Source: Theodoxus fluviatilis
Taxonomy: Eukaryota > Mollusca > Gastropoda > Cycloneritida > Neritidae
Direction of reading: 5' to 3'
Assembly (NCBI GenBank): GCA_034096865.1
Contig: JAWQFJ010000517.1
Location: 1-64,000, forward strand
DNA: 64,000 nt
Shown here: piece by piece, positions 11,648 to 53,375 of the stretch
How the letters are laid out: each line of letters starts with the position of its first letter
Position numbering within the stretch: position 1 is the stretch's first letter
Translations under genes and position numbers: made by a program
Notes under the pieces: model-generated
Told to the model about the DNA's origin: nothing
The model's database searches: none
The model's input: the letters and a program-made list of their open reading frames with translations, nothing else

Positions 11648-12360
11648 TTATTTTAATGTCATCTAATGGTTTCTGCATTCTACAGGTAGGTAGGTACCTT
11701 GTGCAGACTGAAACATTTGGCCACTACTCTCTGGAAGAGGTTATGAGCTGCTCACTGAATGTTGCAGTGATTTTAATTCTAGATTGAGTTAGATCTTAGT
11801 TTTGGGAAAACACATGTACTCTTGTGAAGTGTTTCACAGCTTTTACCTGAGAGAAAAACTTTAATCTGTACCTGCACTTCACAAATTAATTCTCTGTGTG
11901 TGTTTCTTACTGGAAATAAAAACCACGTGTCACAAACTGACTCCAGTTGTTGCGTTTCTGTTTGTGATTCGACTTTCTTCATATAAATGAAATGGGTCCA
12001 TGAATCGGTAAGACATTAAGTCAACTCCAGTTCACATCACCTGTGGGGAAGAAGTCTCGGCTCTAGTACTCATGCTGATGGAGAGCAACCACGGCGAGCT
12101 CCTGCATGGACAGGTTCATTTTGAGCTTTTGCAAGTGCTTGTCGTCCACTCTCATCTCTGAACCTTCTTTTTCATGTCTTTCGAAAAGAAATGCATATCT
12201 GGTCCAGCGAGAAGATCGTGTATGATGCGCTAGGATTGCATCGTAAGGCGCTTGTTATCAGTGTTGGGGGTTGATAGCCATGGAGCACACCAGTAAGAGA
12301 AGTGAGCTCCAAAACAGACCGAGGGAGGGAGATATGAGACTCCAGAGGCTGGGGAGAGAG

Positions 12361-12379
12361 GGGGGGGGGGGGGGGGGGG
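12361..12379. repeat. Poly-G tract (19 nt)
   Basis: A G homopolymer following GGGGAGAGAG. Confidence 0.9.
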
Positions 12380-12599
12380 AAGGAGACACACCAGACGGAA
12401 AGACAGGGTGCACTGGGATGTCACCAGCACCTTCAAGCGCAACAGCTGCAGCAAGGACTGCCATTCTGGGTTTGGACCCCACACTAGGGTCTGCAATGGG
12501 AGACAACTCTATGGCCAGGATCCATGGCGAGACAGGGGCGACAGAGTTCAGATAGTTAAGCTCTAGCGTTCATTCCGAGGCCAAAGACATTAAGATTAA

Positions 12600-12852
12600 A
12601 GTGTTGTGGTTACGGTAAACAGACCCTATTTTTTTCTGCTGACCCTGAACTTTTTTCAGTCATGAAAAAACAACCCCAAACAACCCAAAATTTGATGGTA
12701 AACAACAAACTGCATGCTGTCCCATCTTCCCTGCCCTAGGAGCACTCGGAGAGTCTACTATTCAAGAAAAAAAGCGTTTGCAGAGAAAGATAAATTTTGA
12801 TACATGTTCAATGTGGCTTCTTCTATGAAACATTAAGTTTAGGCCCTATTTG

Positions 12853-12906
<54 letters not shown>

Positions 12907-12910
12907 CACC
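12600..12910. repeat. Dispersed repeat interrupted by (CA)n
   Basis: A diverged copy of the sequence at about 41515-41845. Both share CCCTATTT, TCTGCTG, GTCCCATC, CCCT(A)GGAGCACTC(A/G)G and TTTGCAG blocks in the same order. Here a (CA)n tract lies at 12856-12905; in the other copy a (GA)n tract is placed elsewhere. It looks like an old mobile element, class unknown. Confidence 0.55.
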
Positions 12911-13637
12911 TTTTTTTGGGGGTGGTTGGGGGGCTGATAAATTCAGTGAACTTCTCTGCCAATAGACAGATTGTAGCAGCTCTCTCATCCCGAGACAAAA
13001 GGTCCTGGAAAACCTGCCATGAATATCATAAATGTCCATTTTGTCATAACCCACCAATCGATAAATCAAAATTCTCCTATGCTGTAGAAAAGTTTATTGA
13101 AGCAACACTGATACACTTAACCGAAGTGTAGAATAAGGAACGTTTTTCAACGTACAATACTGACATTCGAGAAAACGTAAAGCAGCAGCAATTTGTCTTC
13201 TGTATGTGGCAGTTCTGTCTTGAAACCACCACAAGCATACTAAACTGAGAACATCCGAGTATTGAAAAGTGGATGGAGGAGTTGACCCTTTTGCCAGTGG
13301 CTTGGAGTGGTAGCAAGGAGCCGAGTATGGGGGTATGGAGCATTCTGCAACAAGTAACCTCATTCATCGCTCCGCCCATAGCTGAATCGCAGAGAGTTCT
13401 ACTGAAGTATTAAAAACTGTCCTCATAAACTGTTTCCAATGACCATCACTGACGGTCCAATCTACAACCCCCTCTACAGGCACACGTTTTGATCATAGCA
13501 GTGTTATTCTCCCCGAAGCACAACAACCGTTTCTCAACTGGAGTCCGATCGCCTAAGAGAACTGCATAGGACGATGACAAGTACACCAGCACTGATATGC
13601 TGGTGATGTGTGGTGGGGGGTGCTGTGAGAGGTCGAG
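12911..13637. other. Intergenic, no gene seen
   Basis: No convincing exon, RNA gene or repeat. Open frames on both strands at 13077-13379 overlap each other and have no recognisable domain. Confidence 0.4.
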
Positions 13638-13825
13638 GATGCATGGATGGATGGACAAGCTTTATGGCCTCTCAACCTATGTAGGGTAAGGCCATTAGGC
13701 ACGAAAAGCACCAGAATGTTAGAGGTCTAAATCAGACATGATGTCCCCATTCCTTTGCCTCTTGCGAAATCATGTAGGGAGACATGGTGGGTGTATTCTT
13801 TTCACCCCCAACCCACAGGGGGAGG
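13638..13825 (+). mobile_element. SINE-like GGAT-headed repeat, copy 1
   Basis: About 185 bp: a short (GGAT)n head, TTTATGGCCTCTCAACCTATG, TAAGGCCATTAGGCAC, then TGTCCCCATTCCTTTGCCTC, a GTAGGGAGAC box and ACCCACAGGGGGAG. Four better copies, all in the same orientation, lie at 17474-17655, 18114-18325, 23566-23746 and 24586-24781. The copies share both ends and length, which suggests a retroposed SINE-like family. No tRNA promoter boxes are obvious. Confidence 0.6.
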
Positions 13826-15440
13826 TTAATTGAAGACGAGATACAAGATGGTCAAATAAGCCAGACCAGACTAGGCAGAGGGGTGTGGGAATGGCAGCAA
13901 ATGGCTGTGTAAAGTGGAACTGGCACTAGATGTCAGGTGAGGATGTGAATCTCGGATGATAAATGAGGCACAGACCAGAACAAATGGTTTTGTCTTTATT
14001 TGCAACAGTTTGCATATAAGCTTTGGGGAGTGGAGTAAAATGGAATGGACACAGAAGCCAAACAACGACATCGACGGACACGGCGTAAAATAAGAGCATC
14101 ACTTTTGCACATGCCCGAAAAGTAAGATGACAGAGAGAAATGGCAGAAAACTGAAATGGCAATACTTGAAACTAAAAGGAGACCACTGATTACAGAATCT
14201 AAAACTAATACTGTCATAACATTTTCACACAGGCACCGTGTAAAAGACAACAGGTTCTAAGTCAGCTTTGTTTCCAATTCTTAAAATTGTTTGCATAGAT
14301 TACTAAATGTGTTAAATTGCACATCAGCTGGAGAGAAAACATCCTGCCTAATGGTTGGGTACGAAATGCAGGAAATAGAGAAGACACCGTTTCACAACAC
14401 TTGAACAGACAGCAAGGTTTACAAATCTTTCAGCTGACAGCATTTCCCAGCAAACAGCATTTTCATAGAGCTGTACAGTTTACCAGCAGTATCACAGGCA
14501 GAGCGAATCAACACCATTTACGGATCATATCTGATCAGATGTGCACAAAGGGAAACAGATGGTGTGTTCTACAATTTTCCTCCACATCTACATTTCATTT
14601 TATCAATGGGACAGAAATTAGTTGCACATAAAAATTTGAGGTCTGTGTAATAAGGCATAAATAACAATGACAGTATCTACATCCAAGCAAAATGAAATTG
14701 TGCCTTGAAACATGACATGCAAAGTTTTGAGCAAGAATAATTGGATGCACACAGGAATGAAACACTGACTATAAATAACAGAAATAATCTGTCCACTAGC
14801 TGGCATGCTATGAAAGAAGGGAGAGAAAACCACACACACATTTACTAAATATGAACTTGATGAAATAACACTTCAAACTGCCAATGAAAATTATAAAAGA
14901 CTATTCCAACAGCCCGGAAATGAGAAAACTAAAATACAAGCATAAACATCATCTGCGACAATTGCTGAACACAAAATGCAGGCTGAAAAGAAATAACCCA
15001 TCTGGGTACGCCTTCTTGCCCTGGAAAATCCTCATCAAATCAACACTTTGACTAGAAACTACTGTCTCTCCACCTCACTGGGCCCCTCCAAAGGTTGGAT
15101 CCAGCAGAAAAGGGTAAAATAAGGTAGGGGTATCTTCCATACGAACCGCATTTATTTCTATGAAGTAGCCCCACATTCCAGCACAGCCATTCACATCTAC
15201 AAAACTTGATCCTTTTATTATTATACAACTCCATACGCGCCCCAGTCTACACTTTCGATTTTGGTGACTGGGCTTCACAGTGCAGTTTCCTACACCATTG
15301 CAAAAGTTAATGAAATCATTTCATTCTCTGGTATAAACAGGTCTATCAATTGGTATTACTCTTTCTCAACTCTAGACAAACAAATGTTGGGAGATGGGGA
15401 GGGTAATAGTTTAATAATTTAATACAAAAATGTACACTAC
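13826..15440. other. Intergenic / possible distal IPO4 3' UTR, no gene seen
   Basis: AT-rich sequence without coding signature. An AATAAA signal on the - strand (TTTATT at 13995-14000) could serve a long IPO4 3' UTR, but this is only a candidate. Confidence 0.4.
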
Positions 15441-15446
15441 AGGGAG

Positions 15447-16101
15447 CAGGGTTCGTACAGGTTTTTAGATACAAAATTCCATGACTTTTCCGTGACTTTC
15501 CATGAGCTTCAATAACATTTTCCATGACTTATCGTCCTGTGTGCGCGATACCTTTCATGTGGCTTTTCAAGGCTGCCTCTCCCATGTTGGACACATCAAA
15601 CTATTTTTCACAAACTCAGCACTTTGCCATCCCACTCAGTTTCACTCGCATGACCCACTCACGGAATTTTTGGTCTTGTGTCCAAGTGTCCTGAAATCGA
15701 CACTTTCCAGGCATGATGATAATCTCAAAGAAACACTGCACCACAAACAAAACAAGCTCTTTCACTTTCTCCTTGTTTGAACCAACTGATCCGACCGGCG
15801 TGGAAATGAAACCAGGTCACCTAGCCAAAGAACCAATCAGGAAGCAGAAGACAAACGAGACTTCAAAATTAACCAATGGGATGCAATGGCATGTTTTCCT
15901 GTTGTTCGCAGCGTGTAAAACTAGATTGAGAGTATCGCGTGAAGCACAGCCTAGAAAACATCTTTTTTTTTTCTTTTTAAAAATTTATTAAATTCCATGA
16001 CTTTCCATGCTTAAATTGAAATTCCATGATTTTCCAGGCCTGGAAAATGAAAACTAAAATTCCATGACTTTCCAGGTTTTCCATGACCTGTACGAACCCT
16101 G
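15447..16101 (-). mobile_element. Non-autonomous CAG...CTG element (CAGGGTTCGTACAGG TIR), 655 bp
   Basis: Perfect terminal inverted repeats CAGGGTTCGTACAGG / CCTGTACGAACCCTG are flanked by the 6-bp duplication AGGGAG (15441-15446 and 16102-16107). It is an internally deleted relative of the 2.6-kb element at 19365-21959, sharing both ends. It retains a decayed version of the BED-type zinc-finger exon (about 15540-15720, - strand). Subterminal ATTCCATGACTTTCCA motifs occur repeatedly near both ends and may be transposase-binding sites. Confidence 0.9.
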
Positions 16102-16107
16102 AGGGAG

Positions 16108-16296
16108 GAAATATCCATTCAAATCTTATTTTCAAATTTTACTTCAAGCTAATGTGAGTTATCCTACTGGGTTTCATTGGAGACTCAAAGGGGTGGGGAG
16201 TGAGGGGAGGGGGGGGGGGAAATTAAAAACTCTAATCAATCCATTAATTTATTGCAGGAACATTTCATAAGGTGTCAAAGGTGCAAGAAAAGAGCA

Positions 16297-16327
<31 letters not shown>

Positions 16328-16860
16328 ATTACCAAAACCCCTCCACAGAAACATACATGAACATTACACGCAGTTGAAAAAAAAAGAGAAAAAAAGAAGA
16401 AAAAGAGGGGTTGGGTGGGGTGGGATGGGATCTTCAAGGAGACATTGAGATACACATGCAATAAGTAAATGTCCTGCAGCTGGCCTTGGGAAAAACACAA
16501 AATCCATGCACAATCTTTGGCGAGAGCTCAAAATGCAACCACAAAGTCATGGCCAAAAAAATTGCCAAGCATGCACGGCAAGCCCACAAGATTTCAAAGC
16601 AGGCAAAATTCATGCAAAGGGTTGTTCGTTGCTTTTCCTCTCCACTCAATTTACCAAATCTCACAAAAAAAGCTTGTAAAAGCTCAGTTAACGAAGTATT
16701 GCTGAAAATCACCAAAGACTGCTTCTTCTGCTTACTATAATCAACTTTTTTTCTCTCTCTCCACATCAGATCTCTCAGATGCAGCTGTTGATCGTGGTGG
16801 AAGGTCAGAGGTCATGTTTCAGATTTCTGAGGTCATGGGTCATCAGGTTACAGGTCAAGA
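16108..16860 (-). other. IPO4 3' UTR and downstream region
   Basis: Non-coding sequence downstream of the IPO4 stop. It contains a (GA)n tract at about 16290-16321, a G-rich stretch at 16195-16219 and a possible polyadenylation signal (TTTATT at 16248-16253, read AATAAA on the - strand). Confidence 0.45.
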
Positions 16861-45966
<29,106 letters not shown>

Positions 45967-46164
45967 CTGCAGTCACAAACAGGGCACGGTGCTGTATCAC
46001 TGAACCCTAGTGGGAGCGCACGCTGTCCACTGCAGGCAGTGTGGTGTCAGGTTCGTGTACAACTCTACATTTGTAAGAAATATCAAGTGACCCGACTCTA
46101 TGACAAGAAATACAAAGCTACATCACCTGGAGAAAAGATGTCTCACCCTGTTATGATGTAGTGC

Positions 46165-46455
46165 TGCGGTGCACAGCTACATTGTAGGCAGCATACACAG
46201 AATGATGAGGCCTACAGCTACATAATAGGCAGCATACACAGAATGACGAGGCCTACAACTACAATATAGGCAGCATACACAGAATGACAAGGCCTACAGC
46301 TACATATATAGGCAGCATACACAAAATGACGAGGCCTACAGCTACATAATAGGCAGCATACACAGAATAACGAGGCCTACAGCTACATAATAGGCAGCAT
46401 ACACAGAATGATAAGGACTACAGCTACATATATAGGCAGCATACACAGAATGATG
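46165..46455. repeat. ~41-bp tandem repeat, seven units
   Basis: GGCAGCATACACAGAATGAC, GAGGCCTACAGCTACATAATA with TATA variants. Confidence 0.92.
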
Positions 46456-46859
46456 CTCAGCTGCCTTAGGTCGACAATACCGATCCTGCTACTGATACCT
46501 GCAAGTGTGGAGTCTGCAAAATGTCCACGAGCTACAAGATGAAAGTTACCGAGGGTCGCTGCCTCTTCACGCTCTCCTTCTGTATCATACAACCTCTATT
46601 TTCTCCTCCTCCTCTCAACAGCTCTGCAGTTGTTTCTTCCTCAGTCAGCCACTATCTCTATTTCATCTCCAGGCCATCGCACACAATCCCACAAACAGTT
46701 TTTGGATCAATAAATACATGTTTTCTTGTTCAGTGGATTATTGAGACCCCAGAAATGAGTTCAGGGATTTAGTATGGTTTTATTCTATCAATGTTCAAGT
46801 GAAACATTTCTGCCTGTCAGCCATTGGGAACACTCCTTGCCTTCAACTGCCGCTTTTTA
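46456..46859. other. Intron, no gene seen
   Basis: No exon supported by splice sites and homology. It precedes the 36-bp array. Confidence 0.4.
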
Positions 46860-49800
46860 CCCTCATACAAAGCAATCATGTATGTCCACTCTGTACCCTC
46901 ATACAAAGCAATCATGTCTGTCCGCTCTGTACCCTCATACAAAGCAATCATGTCTGTCCACTCTGTACCCTCATACAAAGCAATCATGTATGTCCACTCT
47001 TCACCCTCATACAAATCAATCATGTCTGTCCGCTCTGTACCCTCATACAAAGCAATCATGTCTGTCCACTCTGTACCCTCATACAAAGCAATCATGTATG
47101 TCCACTCTTCACCCTCATACAAATCAATCATGTCTGTCTGCTCTGTACCCTCATACAAAGCAATCATGTCTGTCTGCTCTGTACCCTCATAAAAAGCAAT
47201 CATGTCTGTCTGCTCTGTACCCTCATACAAAGCAATCATGTCTGTCCACTCTGTACCCTCATACAAAGCAATCATGTCTGTCCACTCTGTACCCTCATAC
47301 AAAGCAATCATGTATGTCCACTCTTCACCCTCATACAAATCAATCATGTCTGTCCGCTCTGTACCCTCATACAAATCAATCATGTCTGTCCACTCTTCAC
47401 CCTCATACAAAGCAATCATGTCTGTCCACTCTTTACTCTCATACAAATCAATCATGTCTGTCCACTCTTCACCCTCATACAAAGCAATCATGTCTGTCCA
47501 CTCTTTACCCTCATACAAAGCAATCATGTCTGTCCGCACTGTACTCTCATACAAATCAATCATGTCTGTCCGCTCTGTACCCTCATACAAAGCAATCATG
47601 TCTGTCTGCTCTGTACCCTCATACAAATCAGTCATGTCTGTCCGCTCTGTACCCTCATACAAATCAGTCATGTCTGTCTGCTCTGTACCCTCATACAAAG
47701 CAAGCATGTCTGTCCGCTCTGTACCCTCATACAAAGCAATCATGTCTGTCCGCTCTGTACCCTCATACAAAGCAATCATGTCTGTCTGCTCTGTACCCTC
47801 ATACAAAGCAATCATGTCTGTCCGCTCTGTACCCTCATACAAAGCAATCATGTCTGTCCGCTGTGTACCCTCATACAAAGCAATCATGTCTGTCCACTCT
47901 TTACCCTCATACAAAGCAATCATGTCTGTCCGCTCTGTACCCTCATACAAAGCAATCATGTCTGTCCGCTCTGTACCCTCATACAAAGCAATCATGTCTG
48001 TCCGCTCTGTACCCTCATACAAAGCAATCATGTCTGTCCGCTCTGTACCCTCATACAAAGCAATCATGTCTGTCCACTCTTTACCCTCATACAAAGCAAT
48101 CATGTCTGTCCGCTCTGTACCCTCATACAAAGCAATCATGTATGTCTGCTCTTTACCCTCATACAAATCAATCATGTCTGTCCGCTCTTCACCCTCATAC
48201 AAAGCAATCATGTCTGTCCACTCTTTACCCTCATACAAATCAATCATGTCTGTCCGCTCTGTACCCTCATACAAAGCAATCATGTCTGTCCGCTCTTCAC
48301 CCTCATACAAATCAATCATGTATGTCCACTCTGTACCCTCATACAAAGCAATCATGTCTGTCCGCTCTTTACCCTCATACAAATCAATCATGTCTGTCCG
48401 CTCTGTACCCTCATACAAAGCAATCATGTCTGTCCGCTCTGTACCCTCATACAAATCAATCATGTCTGTCCGCTCTTCACCCTCATACAAAGCAATCATG
48501 TCTGTCCACTCTGTACCCTCATACAAAGCAATCATGTCTGTCCGCTATGTACCCTCATACAAATCAATCATGTCTGTCCACTCTTTACCCTCATACAAAG
48601 CAATCATGTCTGTCCACTCTTTACCCTCATACAAAGCAATCATGTCTGTCCGCTCTGTACCCTCATACAAATCAATCATGTCTGTCCGCTCTGTACCCTC
48701 ATACAAAGCAATCATGTCTGTCCACTCTTCACCCTCATACAAATCAATCATGTCTGTCCACTCTGTACCCTCATACATAGCAATCATGTCTGTCCACTCT
48801 GTACCCTCATACAAAGCAATCATGTCTGTCCACTCTGTACCCTCATACAAATCAATCATGTCTGTCCACTCTGTACCCTCATACATAGCAATCATGTCTG
48901 TCCACTCTGTACCCTCATACAAAGCAATCATGTCTGTCCACTCTTTACCCTCATACAAATCAATCATGTCTGTCCACTCTGTACCCTCATACAAAGCAAT
49001 CATGTCTGTCCACTCTTTACCCTCATACAAATCAATCATGTATGTCCACTCTGTACCCTCATACAAAGCAATCATGTCTGTCCACTCTTTACCCTCATAC
49101 AAAGCAATCGTGTCTGTCCGCTCTTTACCCTCATACAAAGCAATCATGTCTGTCCGCTCTGTACCCTCATACAAAGCAATCATGTCTGTCTGCTCTGTAC
49201 CCTCATACAAAGCAATCATGTCTGTCTGCTCTGTACCCTCATACAAAGCAATCATGTCTGTCCGCTGTGTACCCACATACAAAGCAATCATGTCTGTCTG
49301 CTCTGTACCCTCATACAAAGCAATCATGTCTGTCTGCTCTGTACCCTCATACAAAGCAATCATGTCTGTCCGCTCTGTACCCTCATACAAAGCAATCATG
49401 TCTGTCCACTCTGTACCCTCATACAAAGCAATCATGTCTGTCCACTCTTCACCCTCATACAGAGCAATCATGTCTGTCCGCTCTGTACCCTCATACAAAG
49501 CAATCATGTATGTCCGCTCTGTACCCTCATACAAATCAATCATGTATGTCCGCTCTTCACCCTCATACAAATCAATCATGTCTGTCCGCTCTTTACCCTC
49601 ATACAAAGCAATCATGTCTGTCCACTCTTTACCCTCATACAAATCAATCATGTCTGTCCGCTCTGTACCCTCATACAAAGCAATCATGTCTGTCCAGTCT
49701 TTACCCTCATACAAATCAATCATGTCTGTCCGCTCTGTACCCTCATACAAATCAATCATGTCTGTCCACTCTTTACCCTCATACAAATCAATCATGTCTG

Positions 49801-50303
49801 TCCGCTCTGTACCCTCATACAAATCAATCATGTCTGTCCGCTCTTTACCCTCATACAAATCAATCATGTCTGTCCGCTCTGTACCCTCATACAAATCAAT
49901 CATGTCTGTCCGCTCTTTACCCTCATACAAAGCAATCATGTCTGTCCGCTCTGTACTCTCATACAAATCAATCATGTCTGTCCGCTCTGTACCCTCATAC
50001 AAATCAATCATGTCTGTCCGCTCTGTACCCTCATACAAAGCAATCATGTCTGTCCGCTCTGTACCCTCAGACAAATCAATCATGTCTGTCTGCTCTTTAC
50101 CCTCATACAAAGCAATCATGTCTGTCCGCTCTTTACCCTCATTCAGAGCAATCGTGTCTGTCCACTCTGTACCCTCATACAAAGCAATCATGTCTGTCTG
50201 CTCTTTACCCTCATACGAATCAATCATGTCTGTCCGCTCTGTACCCTCATACAAATCAATCATGTATGTCCACTCTTCACCCTCATACAAATCAATCATG
50301 TAT
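46860..50303. repeat. 36-bp minisatellite, left part (~96 units)
   Basis: Units of CCCTCATACAAAGCAATCAT and GTCTGTCCGCTCTGTA, exactly 36 bp. They vary mainly at four sites: AAAG/AAAT, TGTCTG/TGTATG, CCG/CCA/CTG, and GTA/TTA/TCA. Because 36 is a multiple of 3 and the unit has few stops, all three + frames (the longest 1,179 codons) and at least one - frame are open through most of it. The array continues at 62917-63510 after a 12.6-kb insertion. No start, splice or domain evidence supports translation. Confidence 0.95.
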
Positions 50304-51242
50304 TAGGTAGCGGCAGTCAAAATTTGGTTATGAAATGAGAATTTATGTGTTGATGTATATTTGAAGAACAATAAAAAACAAGCAAAACCAAATAAAAAGT
50401 AAGCGGATACCTTCATTGGTTCCTGAGATATTGGCATTTTAAGATATGCACTGTCGCGATGCCCTTTAAAACTGAAAAATGGGGCAACTTTGACAGCATA
50501 AAGCTACTACATAACAATGGCTTAGTCAATTCAGCTGTTGAGAATCAGTTCTCAGCAACCAGGAATAGCAAAAAATCATTGTTTCAACACTCTAGTCTCA
50601 TATTTGTTTAACCAGCAAGCACTGAAACTTTATGAAAAACACAACTGAAAACAAAACCAAACTGCACAGACGGGCAAGTTTAGGCCATCACAGAATTGAA
50701 TTTATTTAAAGCAGCTGTCTGGAACTTCCAGATCTTACAAACAAACATGCATAGAACAAGCCCATTTTTTTACATGAGATTATTGCAAGAAGTTTTCGAC
50801 AAATTCACTGCCAAAGTCCGGAAAAACATCAATTTGACCGGCGTCCGGACGTTCTGCCATGTACATACAGTATAGACCGGATGTATAAAACACCGGATGT
50901 ATGAAAGTCTGGATGTATGAAAGGGGCAGGCAGGGTCCCGGCTGAAGCTACTCTTTGTTATTACTTAGAATTTTCCGGTTGTATGAAAATCGGATGTATA
51001 AAAGTCCGGTTGTATGAAAGCAAATCTCTGGTCCCGAGAAGCACAAATGTGTTGTTGCAAGACCGGTTGTAAGAACACGAAAGTAGACCCAAGTCACCAA
51101 AGTGTGGTGAGAGTAATTTCCCTTCCATTGCGACTCGAACTTGCAAAGTGGCGGACCCTCACAGCAAGAACACGAAAGTAGACACAAGTCACCAAATTGT
51201 GGTGAGAGTAATTTTCCTTCCATAGCGACTCGAACTTGCAAA

Positions 51243-51380
51243 ATGGCGGACCCGCACAGCAAAGCGAAAGTTACAGGCAAACGTAGAGTGTTGACATTGT
51301 CTGAGCGCCTTAAAATCATAAAGGCAGGAGAGGACAGTCCACACAAATCCCGAACACAGATGGCCTTTGATTTAGGGGGT
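51243..51380 (+). pseudogene. pogo transposase N-terminal HTH fragment
   Basis: MADPHSKAKVTGKRRVLTLS, then ERLKIIKAGEDSPHKSRTQM and AFDLG: the psq/CENP-B first HTH. Reading continues into a GGAATCCACCGG repeat (51380-51600) which replaces the rest of the DNA-binding domain. Confidence 0.7.
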
Positions 51381-51690
51381 CAATCCACGGATTCCACCGG
51401 AATCCAACCGGAAACCACCGGAATCCACAGGAATCCACCGGAATCAAGCGTGGATTCCGTGGATTTCGGTAAATAAAGAATTAAATACCCAAATCCGCCG
51501 ATTTCGGTATTTATTTACCGAAATACAGTGGATTTCGGTATTTACAATCTAAACATCGAAATCCGCGGATTTCGGTATTTAAAAAAAGATCATATTTCCG
51601 AAATCCAAATGGATTTCGTGGCGATTTCGGATTCTTCATTTCCCGAAATCCACATATTTACCGAAAATTCAATTGTTACAGTTGCTGAAA
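51380..51690. repeat. GAATCCACCGG / GGATTTCGGTA short repeat cluster
   Basis: Irregular repeats of GGAATCCACCGGAA followed by GGATTTCGGTATTTA and the inverse CCGAAATCC. The mix of both orientations makes several small hairpins. Confidence 0.75.
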
Positions 51691-51715
51691 CTTCAGATAT
51701 CTACAGTTGAGTAAA

Positions 51716-51717
<2 letters not shown>

Positions 51718-51758
<41 letters not shown>

Positions 51759-51786
51759 TGTGTGTGTGTGCGTGTGTGTGTGTGTG

Positions 51787-51826
<40 letters not shown>

Positions 51827-51840
51827 TGAATGGGTTAATG

Positions 51841-51891
<51 letters not shown>
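51718..51891. repeat. (TG)n microsatellite
   Basis: About 170 bp of TG with short interruptions, inside the pogo transposase region. Confidence 0.95.
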
Positions 51892-51892
<1 letters not shown>

Positions 51893-52459
51893 GACAAGCG
51901 TCAGCCAATCTTTATTGGCAAATACGCGAATCCGAGATGCCTCAAACACGTCAAGAAAGGTTTGCCTGTGCAATATGACAGCAACGCATCTGCTTGGATG
52001 ACAAACGAAATCTTCGAACCCTGGCTCAATCAGTTTGACAGAGACATGGAAAGGCAAAATAGGAAGATCCTACTCGTGATGGACAACTGTTCCAGTCACA
52101 AATTGCCTGATCTCCGTGCAGTCGAGGTACTGTTCCTTCCGCCAAATGCGACATCGAAACTCCAGCCCCTTGATGCGGGCATCATTCACAATTTCAAAGT
52201 GAAGTACAGGAGGTCCATGTGTTTGAACCATCTCGCCTGCACTGAGGGCGGAGGAGGTACCTACCAGCCAACTCTTCTTGATGCCATACACATAACGACG
52301 CAGTCATGGGAAAATGTCTCTACAGACACCATTGCCCACTGCTTTCGCAACGCTGGCTTCCGTCATTCCTCAGATGACCAGACAACATCAGATTCAGAAC
52401 CCTGCCTTGAGAAGACCTGCAGGAAGTGGAGCCGCTCCTTTCTCGCCTGTTTCATCTGA
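51892..52459 (+). pseudogene. pogo/Tigger DDE_1 transposase, catalytic fragment
   Basis: Reads DKRQPIFIGKYANPRCLKHV, AWMTNEIFEPWLNQFDRDME, KILLVMDNCSSHKLPDL and LPPNATSKLQPLDAGIIHNF. These are the signature blocks of the DDE_1 superfamily. The second catalytic Asp is in MDNCSSH and the third in QPLDAGII. The first catalytic Asp and N-terminal half of the domain are missing, apparently replaced by the TG tract. Confidence 0.88.
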
Positions 52460-52744
52460 TTGCTTCATTGTTGATGAGGAAGTGCTCACCGAGGATCCAA
52501 CAGCTGCACCGGATGTAGCAGCAGAACCGTGCACTTCCAGAATCATAGATTCCGATGCATCTTCAGAGGAAGAAGACGAAGAAATGCCCCAGGTGTCATC
52601 AAGAGAGGCTATGGCGTCCGCAACGGTCATAAGCAACTTTTGTATGCTGACAGGAAAGACGGAACTGATCAAGTGCTTCGATGGGTCCAAAGAGATGCTC
52701 TTACGCCACATTGAGGATTCCAAAAAACAGACACGTGTTTAAGA

Positions 52745-53260
52745 TTTTTTGGAAAGAGACAGTGGCATTGGAAGAGAGGAAGAAGGAAGTTCCGTGGGAG
52801 GAGAGGGAGGAGGAAGTGGCATGGGAGGAGGAGGAGGAAGTGGCATTAGAGGAGAAAGTGGCGGGAGTGGAAGGGGAGGAGGAAGTGCCCTGGGAGGAGA
52901 GGAAGGAGGAAGTGCCCTTGGAGGAGAGGAAGAAGAAAGTGCGTGGGAAACAGACAGGAGAAAGAGGGACTTGGGATGACTTTGGAAAGCAAACACGGGT
53001 GTAATACTTTTTTGAAACAGACAGTGGAATAGGAGGAGAGGGAGAAGGGAGTTGCGTGAGAGGAGAGCGGACGAGAGAGAGGGGAAAGGAGAGTGGAGAA
53101 AGAGAGACTTGGGATGAGACGGGAGACACAGGGGGAGGAGAAAGGAGAGAAAGGAGTTTGGAAGGACATGGGAAAGCGAAGGGAGAGAGAGGGACTTGGG
53201 AAGAGAGGAGAGGGAGGGGGTAAGAGAGGGCGGAGACAGGGGCAGTTGTAGCGGAAAGAA
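52745..53260. repeat. Purine-rich GGAGAGGAAGAAGGAAG low-complexity region
   Basis: About 500 bp almost free of pyrimidines on the + strand. Frames give Glu/Gly-rich peptides. TGGGATGACTTTGGAAAGCA / AAACACGGGTGTAATACTTT resembles a repeat of 52715-52760 (AAACAGACACGTGTTTAAGA), suggesting the tract grew by duplication of the end of the transposase ORF. Confidence 0.7.
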
Positions 53261-53375
53261 AAGAAAACTGGACGACGGGGAAGAAGGAGAAGTAAAATTT
53301 TGTGGTGCACACGAGGGGCAGCCGCTAGCCTTTCACCCCACTAATGTGGAATGAAGGGTTCGCCAGTGTGCAAGA

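Noticed and set aside
46774..50338. Very long ORFs (up to 1,179 codons) over the 36-bp array
   Set aside because: They are a consequence of the 36-bp period. There is no start context, domain or splice evidence, and several frames are equally open.
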